Shown here piece by piece: positions 5,184-7,482 of a DNA stretch of 7,482 nucleotides. The notes beneath the pieces were generated by a model. That model ran no database searches. It worked only from the letters and a program-made list of their open reading frames with translations, and was not told where the DNA came from. How positions within the stretch are numbered: the stretch's first letter is position 1; every line of letters begins with the position of its first letter. The stretch comes from Paracoccaceae bacterium (lineage in GTDB: Bacteria > Pseudomonadota > Alphaproteobacteria > Rhodobacterales > Rhodobacteraceae). The position numbers were made by a program, and so were the translations under genes. The DNA lies in NCBI GenBank assembly GCA_007120685.1, contig SKNG01000490.1, positions 1-7,482 on the forward strand, given 5' to 3'.

Positions 5184-6587
5184 TCAGGGCCGCAGCGCGT
5201 CGAATCCGAAGCGTTCGTAATCGCGCCAGTAGCACGCCCTGACCTCGGCTTCGATTTCGTCATCAAGGACCGCCTGGAACAGCGGGTCATCTGCCTCGGG
5301 GTGAGCCGGCGGCACGCTGGCATGGCCGAAAAGCCCGGCAAGGCTGCCAAGCTCCTGCTGCAGCGTTTCCTCGCGCAGGATGAGATCCGGCCCGCCCGCG
5401 GCTGTCATCGCCTCGACCAGCGCGCTTTGGCTGGCCCACATCGGCCAGGGATGCGCGCCGGTCTGGCCGGACAGGCTGGCGCGCGCGAAGCGCAGGAAGG
5501 CCAGGAACAGCGCGCGATGCGCCGCCGGATCCAGCACTTCGCCCCTTTCCGGCCAGCGGGCGCCGAACTGACGCTCCATCTGGCGGCGGATCGCGCGGGC
5601 ACTGCCCTTCAGCACGCGGGTGACGAAAACATGATGCGCCCGCCGCACCGGGTGGCGCAGCACGGTGAAGCTCCGCGCCCCGGGATGCGCCGCGCGCCAT
5701 GCTTTCAACCCGGCGATGTGGAAGTCGCGCGGCAGATCGGCGGCCGCCGCGCCATCCAGCGCGGCCAGCCAGTCATTGATCCTCTCTTCCGGCGCGCCGC
5801 GAATCGGCATGAACAGTAGCGGCGTCTGCACCCCGGCGGTGATCGTGTTCAGCATCGGCTGTCGGCGGGGCTCGAAATCCGGGGTGCGGCCCAGGTCAAA
5901 CCGGTCGATGCGCGCCAGCCCCGGTGCCAGCGCCTCGGGGTTGGTGAGCTTCTCTTCCAGCGGTTCGGGGTTCTGCTTCTTCAGCTTCTGCGACACGGCC
6001 TCGATGCGCGCCGGCAGGCCCAGCCAGGCGGCCAGCCCGTTGAGCACGTCGATATCGTTCAGATCCTCGTAATTGATGTAGAAGGCGCTTTGCCCGCTGG
6101 TCTGCAGCGCCCGCTGGATCTGCAATTGCGTGGCCTGCAACTCATGCAGAAAAGCGTCGAATTCGGCCGCATCGAAACTTACCTGCGCGCGGCGGCGGCG
6201 GCTGATGTCGTTGAGTTTCCACTGGTCGGTCTCGGCCGCGATCTTGCGCGAGACATAGGACTCCAGCGGGTTGCGCTGCAGCACGATCTTGGCGCAGGCC
6301 GGATCGGTCAGGACATGCGCGCGCACCCGCGCATCGTGGTTGGAAAACAGCCGGAACCCCTGCAGCCCGGGCCGCGCCAGCAGCGCATCGAGCAGGGCAA
6401 AGGGCCGCGCCTCGCGTTCGTCGAAGCTGATGCCCAGATAGCTGTCGAAGCGCGGGCCATTGATGAACACCGGGTTGAACAGCTCGCCATGGCAGGTCAC
6501 GCCGTCAAACTGGTTCAGCCGTTCCTGCAGCAGGTTCGAGCCGGTGCGCATCTCGCCCAGGATGACGAAGTAATCGAAACGGGACAT
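5184..6587 (-). CDS. Tandem sulfotransferase (NodH-like, Stf0-related N-terminal half)
   Basis: Sulfotransferases move a sulfuryl group from PAPS to a carbohydrate or other acceptor. The 467 residues appear to hold two domains. The N-terminal half (about 1-235) has the PAPS 5'-phosphosulfate loop EMRTGSNLL (12-20), close to the RTGSTLL form of Stf0 enzymes, then CHGELFNP (32-39). The 3'-phosphate motif is VLQRNPLESYVSRK (102-115), with Arg105 and Ser113 at the expected eight-residue spacing. A YINYEDL strand (170-176) and the family-typical QNPEPLEEKLTN (205-216) follow. The C-terminal half (about 250-467) contains FTVLRHPVRRAHHVF (307-321), which resembles a 3'-phosphate motif, and WASQSALV, but the expected 5' loop is replaced by FMPIRGAPEERINDWL (259-274). 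Related Rhodobacteraceae proteins are often annotated as nodulation protein NodH, which does not prove a nodulation role. No signal peptide is seen, so action on a cytosolic precursor is likely. Its ATG lies 4 bp after the stop of the preceding gene. The acceptor is unknown. Confidence 0.82.
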   Translation of the reverse strand: MSRFDYFVILGEMRTGSNLLQERLNQFDGVTCHGELFNPVFINGPRFDSYLGISFDEREARPFALLDALLARPGLQGFRLFSNHDARVRAHVLTDPACAKIVLQRNPLESYVSRKIAAETDQWKLNDISRRRRAQVSFDAAEFDAFLHELQATQLQIQRALQTSGQSAFYINYEDLNDIDVLNGLAAWLGLPARIEAVSQKLKKQNPEPLEEKLTNPEALAPGLARIDRFDLGRTPDFEPRRQPMLNTITAGVQTPLLFMPIRGAPEERINDWLAALDGAAAADLPRDFHIAGLKAWRAAHPGARSFTVLRHPVRRAHHVFVTRVLKGSARAIRRQMERQFGARWPERGEVLDPAAHRALFLAFLRFARASLSGQTGAHPWPMWASQSALVEAMTAAGGPDLILREETLQQELGSLAGLFGHASVPPAHPEADDPLFQAVLDDEIEAEVRACYWRDYERFGFDALRP

Positions 6588-6591
6588 GGGG

Positions 6592-7482
6592 TTACTTGAT
6601 CCGGTGCGGGGGAGAGGGTTGGCCGGGCCGATCCGGCGTGCCCAGCGGGAAATCGCCCATCAGCACCGGCTGCATGCCCAGATTGCGCAGCGCCTGCAGG
6701 AAGCCGCCAAAGCCCTGCAGGTCGACCAGATCGGGCATCTGGATCAGCCGGGCCTGCTGATGGGGGGCGATCTCGTCAAACAGGCGGTGCAGGGGCTCGG
6801 CGGGGTTTTCCAGGAACTCGGCCAGGGTCCAGATGCGGATCCGCGCATGGGCGTCATGGCCGCGCAGCACCTCCAGCATACCGGTTTCTATCCGTTGCAG
6901 CCGTGCGGCCTCGGCCCGCAGCGCCTCTGGCCGGCGGCCGGAGCGGAACAGCGGCACCGCCCAGGCGCCGGAAATGACCGAGATCTGGGCGTTCGGGTCC
7001 CCGGCCATGAAGCGCAGCAGGTCGAAATGCCGCCCCTGGGTATCACCCGGGCCGAACTGGAAGCACTGCCGCTCGCCGCGCGTGGCCCATAGCAGATTGG
7101 TCAGAAAGGCGCGGGGGTTGTAGTCGCGCAGGCTGGCGCTGTCGGACAGGCCGCCGGCAAAGACCTTCGCGCGCCCGGCGAATTCGGCCTTGTGCGGGGC
7201 GAAGAGATGGCCATGCACCCGTGCGCCGCTGACCGCGCCCAGCCAGTCCTCGAAATCCCGGAACACCTCGGCAAAGCCCTGAAAGACCGAATAGGGCTCT
7301 GCCGTCCGGCCGTTTTCATGCCCGGGCAGCGGGAACCGGCTGACCATGTAAAGCCCCGGCCGCCCGCGCATGCGCTGCTGGGTGGCGCGGGCGAAATGGC
7401 GGTCGATCCGGCTGGGCTGCGGTTCGGCCTGCGGGGCGGGGGCGTCGCGCCGCTCGGACAGGAAATGCGCGTAAAGCCGGTC
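6592..7482 (-). CDS. Uncharacterised protein, 5' end beyond the window
   Basis: The frame is open to the right edge, giving 296 visible residues; the ATG at 7371 is internal. I do not recognise the family. Visible from the left: a short helix-like stretch (DRLYAHFLSERR), a Pro/Ala/Gln-rich linker (about 13-24), then an apparently folded region. This contains FEDWLGAVSG followed by HGHLFAPHKAEF, an AQISVISGAWAVPLF strand, a long charged helix with RPEALRAEAARLQRIETGML, an IRIWTLAEF strand, and MQPVLMGDFPLG near the end. The last residues are Pro/Arg-rich. There is one cysteine in the visible part, no membrane segment and no recognised catalytic motif. Codon use is strongly G/C at third positions, as in the neighbours. 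Its stop is 4 bp before the sulfotransferase start, and that gene has only a weak ribosome binding site, so the two are probably co-transcribed and translationally coupled. A role in preparing or recognising the sulfation substrate is possible but only guessed from position. Confidence 0.75.
   Translation of the reverse strand, partial: DRLYAHFLSERRDAPAPQAEPQPSRIDRHFARATQQRMRGRPGLYMVSRFPLPGHENGRTAEPYSVFQGFAEVFRDFEDWLGAVSGARVHGHLFAPHKAEFAGRAKVFAGGLSDSASLRDYNPRAFLTNLLWATRGERQCFQFGPGDTQGRHFDLLRFMAGDPNAQISVISGAWAVPLFRSGRRPEALRAEAARLQRIETGMLEVLRGHDAHARIRIWTLAEFLENPAEPLHRLFDEIAPHQQARLIQMPDLVDLQGFGGFLQALRNLGMQPVLMGDFPLGTPDRPGQPSPPHRIK

Overview
The window reads as chromosomal DNA from a high-GC alphaproteobacterium, most likely a member of the Rhodobacteraceae (Paracoccus/Rhodobacter/Roseobacter relatives). 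The reasons are strong G/C preference at third codon positions in every real gene, the coaBC-dut-moeB gene order, a MoeB with an N-terminal membrane extension, and a two-domain sulfotransferase of the kind often labelled 'NodH' in that family. The genus is an inference and was not tested by any search.

Layout. Positions 2-346 (+) hold the C-terminal end of a phosphodiester glycosidase (NAGPA/DUF2233) protein that begins outside the window. It is followed by selO (418-1869, +), a pseudokinase-fold protein AMPylase with all its key residues. A 111-bp convergent gap then carries the first copy of a double-palindrome repeat (1903-1956). On the minus strand follow three tightly packed housekeeping genes, read right to left: coaBC (4757-3540, coenzyme A synthesis), dut (3543-3079, dUTPase, ATGA overlap with coaBC) and moeB (3072-1981, activation of a MoaD/ThiS-like sulfur carrier, 6-bp gap). 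They look like one operon, with a candidate sigma-70-type promoter at 4789-4817.

Upstream of coaBC is a 426-bp gene-free stretch (4758-5183). It holds that promoter, a palindromic pair of GANTC (CcrM-type) sites, a perfect 10-bp GC-rich hairpin, and a second copy of the double-palindrome repeat (5101-5145) directly behind the next gene. The last region is a minus-strand pair spaced by 4 bp. One gene is an unrecognised protein cut by the window edge (7482-6592); the other is a 467-residue tandem sulfotransferase (6587-5184). The pair may act together in sulfating a surface glycan or other acceptor, but only the sulfotransferase assignment is supported by sequence.

Most of the window is ordinary core metabolism. 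The parts that stand out are the dispersed double-palindrome repeat, which sits in the same orientation behind two unrelated genes; the membrane-anchored MoeB; the degenerate second half of the sulfotransferase with its uncharacterised partner; and the altered cysteine layout of SelO. No mobile element, CRISPR array, tRNA or rRNA was seen, and nothing strongly suggests a new multi-gene system.
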